Source: Actinokineospora sp. NBRC 105648 (lineage in GTDB: Bacteria > Actinomycetota > Actinomycetes > Mycobacteriales > Pseudonocardiaceae). From it: a stretch of DNA of 37,805 nucleotides. The notes under the pieces are model-generated. The model saw only the letters and a program-made list of their open reading frames with translations, was not told the DNA's origin and searched no databases. The position numbers and the translations under genes were made by a program. Where the stretch lies: NCBI RefSeq assembly GCF_030269645.1, contig NZ_BSTR01000068.1:1-37805 (forward strand). Direction: 5' to 3'. This document shows positions 1-6,975 of the stretch, piece by piece; the first letter of the stretch is position 1; the number at the start of each line of letters is the position of its first letter.

Positions 1-83
1 ACCGACGACGCCGACAACGGAGCCTCGGGCGACTCACCCCAGTCGAGTTTGAGACCATCTACAAGGCCGCTCAGGCGGCTTGA
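1..83 (+). CDS. IS3-family transposase, C-terminal end (partial)
   Basis: The third forward frame is open from the window edge to a TGA at 81-83. It reads RRQRSLGRLTPVEFE followed by a short Ala-rich tail. This is the typical end of the IS3-family DDE integrase core (rve), where a run of basic residues and SLG.LTP.EFE closes the protein. The 5' part of the gene lies outside the window, so intactness cannot be judged. The terminal inverted repeat that follows at about 101-124 supports the call. The fragment has only about 26 residues, but the motif is distinctive for the family. Confidence 0.75.
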   Translation, partial: RRRRQRSLGRLTPVEFETIYKAAQAA

Positions 84-124
84 GAACCATCAACCCCGAG
101 TGTCAACCGAACCCGGGGCAGTCC
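84..124 (+). mobile_element. Right end of the IS3-family element
   Basis: After the transposase stop there is a short non-coding tail, then AACCCGGGGCAGTCC at about 110-124. Read on the minus strand it begins GGACTGCCCCGGGTT, which resembles IS3-family inverted repeats that commonly start TGA(A/T)C.GCCCCGG. The left end and any target duplication are outside the window, so the exact outer boundary near 124 is an estimate. Confidence 0.6.
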
Positions 125-302
125 CGGATGGACTCAGGAACGGAGTGCGCGAACCCACCTCACCACCCGCACCACACCACGCCCCGCTGACGCGACAGCC
201 ACCAAGCCACGGAAACTCGCCCACCACCACAGAAGCAAGGCCGCCTACGCAGATACCAGCAGCCCCACCACGCGAACGCCCGACCCGGCGACAAGCAAAC
301 CC

Positions 303-358
303 GCAGCGAAGCGGCCGACCCCGCCAGCAACAGCCCCGCTACGACTGCCCGATCTTTG
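303..358 (+). repeat. Solo copy of the left flank of the hairpin element
   Basis: This stretch reads GGCCGACCCCGC, then about ten variable bases, then CCCCGCTACGA and TGCCCGATCT. The same order of blocks lies immediately left of the hairpin copies at 587, 37681 and (inverted) 8166. Here no hairpin follows, because the sequence diverges right after CGATCT. It is either a truncated element or evidence that the left flank is an independent repeat. Confidence 0.5.
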
Positions 359-386
359 CAGACAAGCCCACCGCACCCGGAGCGAC

Positions 387-540
387 CGCTCCCGCTGGTG
401 CCACAGCAGAAAACCGACCCCACCGGTACCCGACGGAAGCCCGACCACTGGTACTGCAGCAACTCTCCGACCCACTGGTACCGCAGCAGGTCCCCAACCC
501 CGCTGGCTCCGCAGCCGAAGGCTGCCGCCCCCACCAGACC
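387..540 (+). repeat. Degenerate short iterons (CTGGTACCGCAGC type)
   Basis: About five imperfect units occur in a row near 390, 448, 476, 505 and 536. Each has a core like CTGGTaCCGCAGC, usually near a CCGACC block, and spacing is roughly 28-55 bp. The same core occurs in the left flanks of the hairpin copies at 7755 (CTGGTACGCAGC) and, inverted, near 8210-8222. No credible gene overlaps this stretch; its open frames are low-complexity Pro/Arg/Ala translations. Confidence 0.45.
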
Positions 541-744
541 GCAGCGGCAGGCCGACCATGCTGGTATCGCCAGCCCCGCTACGGATGCTCGATCTAGTGG
601 ACTCGCTTCGTGTGGGGGGAGAGCACCGCTAAACTTGCCTGGTAGTGGGGATGCCCTTCACCCCACGCTTTTCCCCACCGCGGTGCTCTAGGGGCCCCAC
701 ACGAAGTGAGTTCACTAGATCGAGCCCCGCTTGTAACCCGGGCA
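540..744 (+). repeat. Hairpin element copy 1
   Basis: The palindromic core is 587-725. Outer arms 587-617 and 695-725 begin GCTCGATCTAGTG and end CACTAGATCGAGC. They pair over 31 positions, and the only two non-Watson-Crick pairs are G.U-type. An inner stem of ten perfect pairs joins 620-629 (AGAGCACCGC) with 680-689. The apex holds CCGCTAAACTTGCC and a possible small hairpin, GTGGGG (645-650) with CCCCAC (661-666). Conserved flanks extend left to about 540 (GCAGCGG..GGCCGACC..CCCCGCTACG) and right to about 744 (GAGCCCC..CGGGCA). There is no open frame with coding character. Other copies lie at 7755, 8004 (inverted) and 37632. Confidence 0.85.
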
Positions 745-991
745 ACGAAGACGGCAACACCGAGGCGGGCCCTGGATCAAGCCCCGGCCGAACGCCAGCC
801 AACACAAGGCCGCAAAGCTCACCGAACACACGAAGCCCAACGACTTCGAGCCCCCAAGACCCACCAGCCCAAGAGCAGCCCCCGATTTAATCCTCCCAGA
901 CGGCACCGACAAACCCGGTCCACCCAGCAGCACCTGTCCACAGCTCAGCAACACCTATCCACAGCGCGGACAGCACACGATCGGGTGAACC
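745..991. other. Gene-free stretch with two DnaA-box-like 9-mers
   Basis: No convincing gene is present. Two 9-mers, CTGTCCACA (934-942) and CTATCCACA (955-963), sit 21 bp apart in the same orientation inside a short direct repeat. Each differs by one base from TTGTCCACA or TTATCCACA and falls within the relaxed actinobacterial DnaA-box consensus. Two boxes alone do not make an origin. Confidence 0.3.
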
Positions 992-1459
992 TCAGTCCTT
1001 GCCCTTGGCCTTCTCACGGGCGTGGTGCCGGTACGCCTCCGCCGTCGTCGGTGACTCGTCGTCGGCGTCCGCGGCGTCGGTGAAGGCCATGATCAGGTCG
1101 ACCACCGCCTGCCGTTGCCCGTCGGTCAGCCGCATCACCAGCTCCCGCACCTCCGTGACGGTGGCCGTCGGCCTGCCCGCCCGGGCGGGTTCGTAGCGGG
1201 TCGGGTCCAGACCCGCGAGCTCCAGCGCCTCCTTGGGCTCCACACCCACGGCGAGTGCGGCGTTGATCACCGTGTCCGCCTTGGGCCGGAAGGGCTTGCG
1301 GTCCGCGCGCCGACCGCTCTCGAGCTGCTGCCACGACGTCCGGGAGAAGCGCGCCTTCTGCGCCGCGTCCTCCTGTGACCAGCCCTTGCCGTCCCGTGCC
1401 TGCCGCAAGACTTCGCCGAGTGGCCAAGAGGTCTTGTCTTCGCCTTTCCGCCCGGTCAT
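992..1459 (-). CDS. XRE-family helix-turn-helix regulator
   Basis: A small cytoplasmic DNA-binding protein of about 155 residues. An XRE/Cro HTH occupies roughly residues 12-70, including LRQARDGKGWSQEDAAQKA and TSWQQLESGRR, followed by a helical, acidic C-terminal part of unknown role. I chose the ATG at 1459 because it starts just before the HTH; a TTG at 1483 in the same frame would add eight residues. The gene diverges from the second HTH gene at 1549, with about 90 bp between the two starts, so the two may share a control region. No ligand domain is recognisable. It is probably a local repressor, but its target cannot be read from the sequence. Confidence 0.75.
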   Translation of the reverse strand: MTGRKGEDKTSWPLGEVLRQARDGKGWSQEDAAQKARFSRTSWQQLESGRRADRKPFRPKADTVINAALAVGVEPKEALELAGLDPTRYEPARAGRPTATVTEVRELVMRLTDGQRQAVVDLIMAFTDAADADDESPTTAEAYRHHAREKAKGKD

Positions 1460-1512
1460 GGCGCAGATAATCCCGCACGCCAAGCGATAGCGCGGTAACG
1501 AAACGCCCGCTG

Positions 1513-1541
1513 TTGTCAGTTGCTGATAGTTTCTCTAATGT
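1513..1541 (+). promoter_or_regulatory. Sigma-70-type promoter giving a probable leaderless mRNA
   Basis: TTGTCA (1513-1518) and TAATGT (1536-1541) are separated by exactly 17 bp. A start site 6-8 bases after the -10 would fall at 1548-1549, on the A of the ATG at 1549. No Shine-Dalgarno sequence precedes that ATG. Leaderless messages are common in actinobacteria. Confidence 0.5.
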
Positions 1542-1548
1542 GTGCTAC

Positions 1549-1977
1549 ATGCCCATCACCGACCTGCCGCTGCGCCGCCGCACCCTGGGCAGGCTCCTGA
1601 GCCACGGCATCCGCACCGTGGACGACCTGGTCACCCACAGCGGGACCGAGCTGCTCCGAATCCGCTCGTTCGGCCCAGTCGCCCTGGCCGACGTCACCGC
1701 CGCCCTCACCGACCGGGGCCTGGCCCTCGCCGACAAACCGGACCACCGCGACCCGTGGTCCCAGCTGCGCACCCTGCGCGTGCGCGGCGGACACACCCTG
1801 ACCTCCCTGGCCCACGAGACCGGCTACTCGCACCAATACCTCTCGATGCTCGAACGAGGCCTGCGCAAACCGACCACCACCGCCCTAACCCGGATCGCCG
1901 CGGCCCTGAGCCAACCCGTCACCGCACTGACCGCCACCAACCATCCACAATGGACTATTACGCGGAGCTGCCGCTGA
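1549..1977 (+). CDS. RpoA-CTD-like domain fused to XRE HTH
   Basis: A 142-residue protein with two parts. Residues about 2-58 (LPLRRRTLGRLLSHGI, TVDDLVTH, LLRIRSFGPVALADV, LTDRGLALAD) follow the helix-hairpin-helix pattern of the RNA polymerase alpha-subunit C-terminal domain, including the R.FG..AL..V.. hairpin. Residues about 66-125 (LRTLRVRGGHTLTSLAHETG, LSMLERGLRKPT) form an XRE-type HTH. The first part is known for DNA-minor-groove and activator contacts in RpoA; whether it binds DNA or polymerase here is inference. The ATG at 1549 fits the leaderless promoter; a TTG at 1513 would overlap the -35. It diverges from the XRE gene at 1459. Confidence 0.7.
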   Translation: MPITDLPLRRRTLGRLLSHGIRTVDDLVTHSGTELLRIRSFGPVALADVTAALTDRGLALADKPDHRDPWSQLRTLRVRGGHTLTSLAHETGYSHQYLSMLERGLRKPTTTALTRIAAALSQPVTALTATNHPQWTITRSCR

Positions 1978-1997
1978 TGGGACCGCGTTCCGCGTAA

Positions 1998-2171
1998 TCG
2001 GCCACCGGTGCGGGCGGTGCGCACCGGCATCAGGGCGAGCTGGCTGCCGCGTCGGGGCAGCTGGGCACCGAGCACGCGGTGCGGCGCAGGCTGGTGGAGA
2101 ACCCGGTGACGCTGCACGCCGACCTGCCCCGGGCCGAGGCCGAGTGGCTGCTGCGCGGGCAGCGCCGGGCC
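1998..2171 (+). pseudogene. Fragment resembling DUF2398/TIGR02678 (Wadjet-type)
   Basis: One forward frame opens after a TAA at 1995-1997 and reads LGTEHAVRRRLVENPV, then DLPRAEAEWLLRGQRR. This resembles the part of TIGR02678/DUF2398 proteins where RR.L...PV...DL...E..YL..QR occurs. DUF2398 proteins belong to one type of the Wadjet anti-plasmid systems. No start codon or complete domain is present, and similarity ends where the NACHT gene's stop (2172) begins. I read it as the scar of a deleted gene. The match is from memory of the family pattern, so confidence is moderate. Confidence 0.4.
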
Positions 2172-5100
2172 TTATCCGACGGCCACGGTGACCATCTCGG
2201 GCATGGGCGCCAGCCCCTGGTCACGCCGCTGCAGCAGGGTGACCGCGAGTGCGAGGTCGAGGAATACCGCGCCGAGTGCGGGGACGCCCCGCGCCCGCAA
2301 CTCCAGGCAGGTGAGCAGCGCCATGACCCGGATCGCGGCCGCCCTCTGCTGGGTGAGCCCGACCTGGCCCGCGAACACCGGACCGGCTACGCGCTCGAGG
2401 TAGCCGAGTACGCGCGACGCCCAAGAGTTCCCGCCGACCGCGGCGATGACCGCAGGCTTTCCCGCGACGACCTGGTCCATTACCGAGTCCAGGTCGGTGG
2501 CACTCCCCGCCCGAACCAGATTCTTGACCGCGTCGGCCAGGTTGGTGAACACGTTGTCGGTGAACTCCGCAAGTCTGGTGCCGTGTTTCAGCTCACGGAC
2601 CGCCCGGTACACCAACTGGTCGAGCACTACGGGCAGGTAAATGGCGCGCTCGTCCTCGAACGCCAGAAGGCTGGCGATGCCGTACTCCAGCCCCTTCAGG
2701 CGATTGCCAGTGATGAGGTCGTTCAAGCGGTAGGCGACCTCGACCCGGTCGCGGTGGGCGCCCTGCGAGACCTGGTAGTTCCGGGTGAGGCTGACGATCA
2801 CGAAATCGGCTAGCGTCAGTGCCGCGTCCAATCCCGGGTGCCGCGGCACGAGGATCGAGAGCAGCTTGTGCAGCTCCCGGGCCGTTTTGGTAGCCCTACC
2901 CCGCCACTTGACCAGGGCACTCGGCACGACCGCCGTGACTGGGTTGAGCACCTCGCTCAGCGTGCCGACCAGCTGGCTCGACACCTGGACGGCGATGAGG
3001 ATGGCGACGCGATCCAGCGCGTTCGCGGAGCTGCGCAGATCGTCGAGGCAGTACTGGACGAGCACCGTCCCGCTGACTGAATGCGGGTGCACAGCACCCT
3101 GGCGGTTCGACCAGAGGACCAACCGCCCGCGGGTATCGTCGGTTGTGGCCCACAGCAACAGGTCGTCCGGCTCCGGAACGACGGTCTCCAGCGCCCGTCC
3201 CACGAACGGATCATCCAGTTCGGCGGTGGTCGGCAACCGGTAGCGGCCGGAGCTGCCGGTAATCTCGTTTACCCAGCCGATGAACCCGACCGCCTCCCTG
3301 CCGAGCATGCCCTGGGCGGGGCTGGTCTCGCTCGCCCCGTCCTCCGAATCGGTCTCGTGTGGGTGCGCGCGCATCGTCTGCTGCTGGTAGAGCCGATACA
3401 TGGCGGCGGTGAGGAATTGGGTGCACACGCGCGACCGGGTGCTGGTCGACACGAAGTGGCGGAAGTGCCGAGCGATCAACACCCCGGTCATGAGCTGGCG
3501 AACGCGGAACTCGGAGAACAGGTCCGAGGCTGACCGCGTCAAGTCGTCCAACCTCGCCCGGAGGTCGGGATCGACATCGCCGTCCTGCTCGACGCAGTCG
3601 AACGCGAGCGCGAGCGCCGTGACGCTGCCGGAGGTAATGCAGGCGTTGATCACCCGATCGGCGTCGGCTCGGCTGGCGTAGAGGATCGCGGTCTCCCGCC
3701 ACCAGATGTCGTCCACGTTCTCGACCAAGACGTCCACGCGGCCCTTGCTCTGGATGTACGCCGACGCAAGGTACTCCTGGAATGTGTGGTGGCAGAACGA
3801 GAACACCTCCGCCTCGCGCTCAATGAGCAGGCCGTTGACACCCAGGTCATCGAGGAACTCCTCGGCGGAGAGGTCTTTGGACAGCCGGCGCATGGACGGC
3901 CGCAACGCGCCGAGTACCTTGGCCTTCGGCAGGTCGCGCACGCGCTGTTCCATCATGGTGAAGGCCAACTTCTGTAGCAGGGTCTCCCGCTTATCACCGC
4001 GCAGCGCCACCGTGAGCTTCTTCGCCTCTTGGCGCCGCCACAGCATGACCTGGCAGATCTCGCCGTAGAGCTCGACCCGGCTGCCCGGCAACGCGCCGCG
4101 GTGCCGGTGCACGTTCACAATCATGGTCAGCAGCAAGGGGTTCGCAGTCAGATCGGCCAAGCCAACCGAGTTCTTGAGCCGGTCGAGCAGATCATCGGCC
4201 CCGGTCTGAAAGCTGCCCGTCGACTCGTCGTCATCCTCACTGTTGCCCATTCCGTGTCGTTCGACCGCCTCGTACCAGCGGTGGACGAACAACTTGACCT
4301 GCTCCTCGGAGAACGGTTGGACCTGCACCACGGTCGCCCCGTCGATCGGCGTCGTGCGGTAGCCGTGCGGCCGGGAGGTGATGACGAAGTCATTCTTGGC
4401 ATAGCGCGTGGTCTGCACCTCGATCCACTCCGCCACCGCCTTGCGGTGCTCCGGCAGTGCGATCTCGTCGAGGCCGTCAAGGAAAACGACGCAGTCACCA
4501 CTCTGCAAGCGCTGCTCGAACCACCCGAGTGGCACGACCAGGCTATTCTGGGTCAGGCTGTGCGTTAGCAGAGAAGCGAGGCCGTCCTGCGGGGTGCTGA
4601 TGATCCACCGCACGTGGTCGCGCAGGAACAACAGGATCGGTGTGGGTCTGCGCCGCCGTTTCTTCCGCCGACAGATCTTGCGCGTCGTGTGCCGCAACAG
4701 CGTGGTCTTACCGCTTCCCGGACTGCCGATCACGGCAACGATCGAGGGACTCTCGTGATCGAGCAAGGTCTCAAGGGAACGCCGGTCGATAGTCTCATGG
4801 GGCACCTCCGGCAACAGGTGTCCCTCGATGTTGTGCGCAGCCCGCGGAACCAACCCGACATCGACGAAGACGTCCTCGAGATCAGGCGTGTAGAAGGACT
4901 TCGTCGCGAGGCCCTGCAGGTCGACGCGGCGCACACCGGCGCTGACAAAATCCCGGTAGTGCTTGTCGAAACGCGCTGCCTTCCTGGACAGAAACTGGTC
5001 AATCGCGGTCACGGTTCTGTCGTGCCACCGGCGACGTAGTTCCTTGAGCACATCTCCGGCGAATGCGAAAACAAGTAATGCGGTCTCATACGCAACCAAG

Positions 5101-5222
5101 ATGCCAGCGGCAAGCAGCACGTTTCCGGCTACAGCGGGCCACCACAACCATCCGGCCGCCGTTGGTGGCGCCGCAGCCGCGACGAGCACTCCGATTCGAC
5201 CTGACCAACTATTGCCCGCCAT
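2172..5222 (-). CDS. Membrane-anchored NACHT NTPase with FGE-like segment
   Basis: A 1016-residue STAND-type ATPase. Two hydrophobic helices at about residues 10-55 should anchor it in the membrane. The NACHT domain has Walker A GSPGSGKTT (166-174), Walker B VVFLDGLDEIA (245-255) and a sensor-like TSRPHGY near 282. A helical region follows with the FCHHTFQEYLAS motif (about 476-487) typical of bacterial NACHT proteins. At 645-670 the run GFIGWVNEITG..GRYRLPTTAEL matches the core of formylglycine-generating-enzyme/C-type-lectin-like folds. The C-terminal 300 residues are not recognised. Bacterial NACHT proteins are often anti-phage sensors; that role is inferred here from architecture and from the neighbouring IS and Wadjet-like remnants. 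It is monocistronic. Its codon usage looks somewhat less GC-extreme than the housekeeping genes, consistent with transfer. Confidence 0.85.
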   Translation of the reverse strand: MAGNSWSGRIGVLVAAAAPPTAAGWLWWPAVAGNVLLAAGILVAYETALLVFAFAGDVLKELRRRWHDRTVTAIDQFLSRKAARFDKHYRDFVSAGVRRVDLQGLATKSFYTPDLEDVFVDVGLVPRAAHNIEGHLLPEVPHETIDRRSLETLLDHESPSIVAVIGSPGSGKTTLLRHTTRKICRRKKRRRRPTPILLFLRDHVRWIISTPQDGLASLLTHSLTQNSLVVPLGWFEQRLQSGDCVVFLDGLDEIALPEHRKAVAEWIEVQTTRYAKNDFVITSRPHGYRTTPIDGATVVQVQPFSEEQVKLFVHRWYEAVERHGMGNSEDDDESTGSFQTGADDLLDRLKNSVGLADLTANPLLLTMIVNVHRHRGALPGSRVELYGEICQVMLWRRQEAKKLTVALRGDKRETLLQKLAFTMMEQRVRDLPKAKVLGALRPSMRRLSKDLSAEEFLDDLGVNGLLIEREAEVFSFCHHTFQEYLASAYIQSKGRVDVLVENVDDIWWRETAILYASRADADRVINACITSGSVTALALAFDCVEQDGDVDPDLRARLDDLTRSASDLFSEFRVRQLMTGVLIARHFRHFVSTSTRSRVCTQFLTAAMYRLYQQQTMRAHPHETDSEDGASETSPAQGMLGREAVGFIGWVNEITGSSGRYRLPTTAELDDPFVGRALETVVPEPDDLLLWATTDDTRGRLVLWSNRQGAVHPHSVSGTVLVQYCLDDLRSSANALDRVAILIAVQVSSQLVGTLSEVLNPVTAVVPSALVKWRGRATKTARELHKLLSILVPRHPGLDAALTLADFVIVSLTRNYQVSQGAHRDRVEVAYRLNDLITGNRLKGLEYGIASLLAFEDERAIYLPVVLDQLVYRAVRELKHGTRLAEFTDNVFTNLADAVKNLVRAGSATDLDSVMDQVVAGKPAVIAAVGGNSWASRVLGYLERVAGPVFAGQVGLTQQRAAAIRVMALLTCLELRARGVPALGAVFLDLALAVTLLQRRDQGLAPMPEMVTVAVG

Positions 5223-5588
5223 CGACCGCCCTGTTCGCCGACTTCGTCACCCGGTGACTCGTGGGCCCCCACCCACGAAACACCATAGTACCGACCTGGA
5301 ATCGCTGCATGCCGGACGAAACCACGGGAGTCGGCAGTTCTATCAGCCCCAATCCTTCAATTCACCCAATTAGACCAGTCCAGGAAGACGGACCGGTCCA
5401 CTACGAACGACCAGCGGAGAAGCACGGCTGTCTCGATGTCGCCGTCAGTCACAATTGCCGAGGTGGTAAAACGCCAACCTCGAGGGTCTTGCGGGCACAC
5501 GTCCACCGCTTGTTCCCCAACCAGGCGGCCCGCGGGTCGACCGCCCACCACGGCCGTCCGCTCTCCGCGAGCCCCGTCCGTGGGGCAG
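5223..5588. other. Gene-poor interval with possible coding scar
   Basis: No gene can be supported. On the minus strand one frame ending near 5357 (TDGDIETAVLLRWSFVVD, then LDWSNWVN) looks protein-like and has moderate third-position GC, but it lacks a start and matches no family I know; it may be a relic. A weak hairpin, GCCCC (5571-5575) and GGGGC (5582-5586), lies just after the MocR stop and could help termination. Confidence 0.3.
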
Positions 5589-6899
5589 TCAGTCCGGGCC
5601 AGGATCGTCCGCTCGAGCGATCCCGGCCAGCCGCTCCAGTGCGGCGGCGAGCACGGGCAACGGCGGCGACGCCAACGCCAGGCGCACTGCGTGTGGTGCA
5701 CGCGCGGTGCCGATGGCGAACGCGGCGGCAGGGGTGACCGCGATCCCAGACCGGGCGGCGGCCGCGACGAACGTCTCGGCGCGCCACTGTGCGGGCAGCA
5801 CCCACCAGCAGTGGTAGGCGCGGGGATCAGCCCGGACGTCGAACCCGGCCAACTTGTCGGCCACGATCTCCTGACGGCGCAGCGCATCCGCGCGCTTGTC
5901 CGCGCGGAGCCGGTCGGCGACCCCACCGGTGATCCACCCGGTCGCGGCGGCCAGCGCGAACCGCTGCGGTCCCCAGCCGCCGGATCGGATGGCGGAGATG
6001 ACCCGGTCGCGCGACCGGGTGACCGCGAACCCGAGACTCAGCCCTGGCGCGAGCCGCTTGGACAGGCTGTCAACGAGGACCGAGTTGTCCGGCAGCAGTG
6101 CCGACAGCGGCGGATCATCGTGCAGGAAGCCGTAGATGGTGTCCTCGACGAGAGGGATTTCCCTGCTGCGCAGGACTTCTGACACCTCTTGCCGCCGGCG
6201 CGCGCTCATCGAGACCCCGAGCGGGTTTTGCAGCGCGGGTTGCAGGTAGACGGCCTTGACCGGCCCGGCGGCTCGAAGTGCGGCAGGAGTCACGCCCTCG
6301 TCGTCCATCGCCAACGGCACCAGGTTGATCGCCAACCGCGCCGCGATCCCCTTGACGACCGCGTAGGTCATCTCCTCCACCCCGAGTCGCTCGCCCGGCG
6401 GCACCAGCGCCGCGAGCACCCCGGCGATCGCTTGCCTGCCGTTGCCCGCGAAGAGCACGTCATCGGCGTCCGGCCGCCATCCGCCGCGCGCCAAAAGCCC
6501 GGCGGCAGCCCGCCGCGCCTCCAGTGTCCCCGCGGGCCCGGTCGCCCTGATGGCATCGGCCATCGCATCCGGCCGCAACGTCGCCCGCAGGCCCTCGGCC
6601 AAGATCGCGGCGTGCTCAGGCAGCACCGGGAAGTTCAGCTCAAGATCCACCGCGGCAGCGGCGGGCTCCCCCAAGACCACCTCCCCCGCTGCCATCCCCG
6701 CGCGGACGAACGTCCCCCGCCCCACCTCCCCGACCACCAGCCCACGCCGCGCCAACTCCGCGTACACCCGAGACGCAGTCGACACCGCGATCCCCCGCCG
6801 CCGCGCGAACTGCCGCTGCGTCGGTAGTTGCTCACCGGCCCGCAACACACCCCGCGCGATGTCCTCGGCCACTTGGTCGGCCACTTGGCGATAATCCAT
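5589..6899 (-). CDS. MocR/PdxR-type GntR regulator with aminotransferase fold
   Basis: A 436-residue protein. Residues about 1-70 are a GntR winged helix (LRAGEQLPTQRQFARRRGIA, TASRVYAELARRGLV, GRGTFV). The rest is a fold-type I PLP aminotransferase domain, with the expected lysine in VLVDSLSKRLAPGLSLG and upstream NPLG and VEDTIYGFL motifs. MocR proteins use the aminotransferase domain as a PLP or amino-compound sensor and usually control a divergent gene; here that gene is the hydrolase at 6976. The ATG at 6899 is preceded by GGAG eight bases upstream. The effector cannot be named. Confidence 0.85.
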   Translation of the reverse strand: MDYRQVADQVAEDIARGVLRAGEQLPTQRQFARRRGIAVSTASRVYAELARRGLVVGEVGRGTFVRAGMAAGEVVLGEPAAAAVDLELNFPVLPEHAAILAEGLRATLRPDAMADAIRATGPAGTLEARRAAAGLLARGGWRPDADDVLFAGNGRQAIAGVLAALVPPGERLGVEEMTYAVVKGIAARLAINLVPLAMDDEGVTPAALRAAGPVKAVYLQPALQNPLGVSMSARRRQEVSEVLRSREIPLVEDTIYGFLHDDPPLSALLPDNSVLVDSLSKRLAPGLSLGFAVTRSRDRVISAIRSGGWGPQRFALAAATGWITGGVADRLRADKRADALRRQEIVADKLAGFDVRADPRAYHCWWVLPAQWRAETFVAAAARSGIAVTPAAAFAIGTARAPHAVRLALASPPLPVLAAALERLAGIARADDPGPD

Positions 6900-6911
6900 T
6901 TGATTGCTCCG

Positions 6912-6933
6912 AGGGCATTGTTTTCATTGCCCT
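6912..6933. promoter_or_regulatory. Palindrome in the MocR/hydrolase divergent region
   Basis: AGGGCA (6912-6917) and TGCCCT (6928-6933) are perfect inverted repeats 10 bp apart. The spacer contains CATTG repeated at 6916-6920 and 6925-6929. The site sits between the divergent MocR start (6899) and the hydrolase, the usual place for a MocR operator. Confidence 0.45.
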
Positions 6934-6975
6934 GAGATTATGACCTCGCTAGCCTGGGTCGCACAAGGAGGACCC

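Noticed and set aside
387..540. Possible CRISPR array
   Set aside because: Units are degenerate, spacing varies, the so-called spacers resemble each other, and no cas gene is present.
49..597. Long open frames across the first kilobase on both strands
   Set aside because: Their translations are Pro/Arg/Ala low-complexity, run through the repeat copies, and have no start context or recognisable domain. GC-rich repeats create such frames.
587..725. Rho-independent terminator as the full explanation for the hairpin element
   Set aside because: There is no U-tract at the base of the stem, the apex sequence is conserved, the flanks are conserved, and copies are not consistently placed after gene ends in one orientation.
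587..725. Classical MITE with transposase-type terminal repeats
   Set aside because: Not excluded, but no target duplications are seen around the copies, conserved sequence extends beyond the palindrome on both sides, and the ends do not resemble the IS3 end at 101-124.
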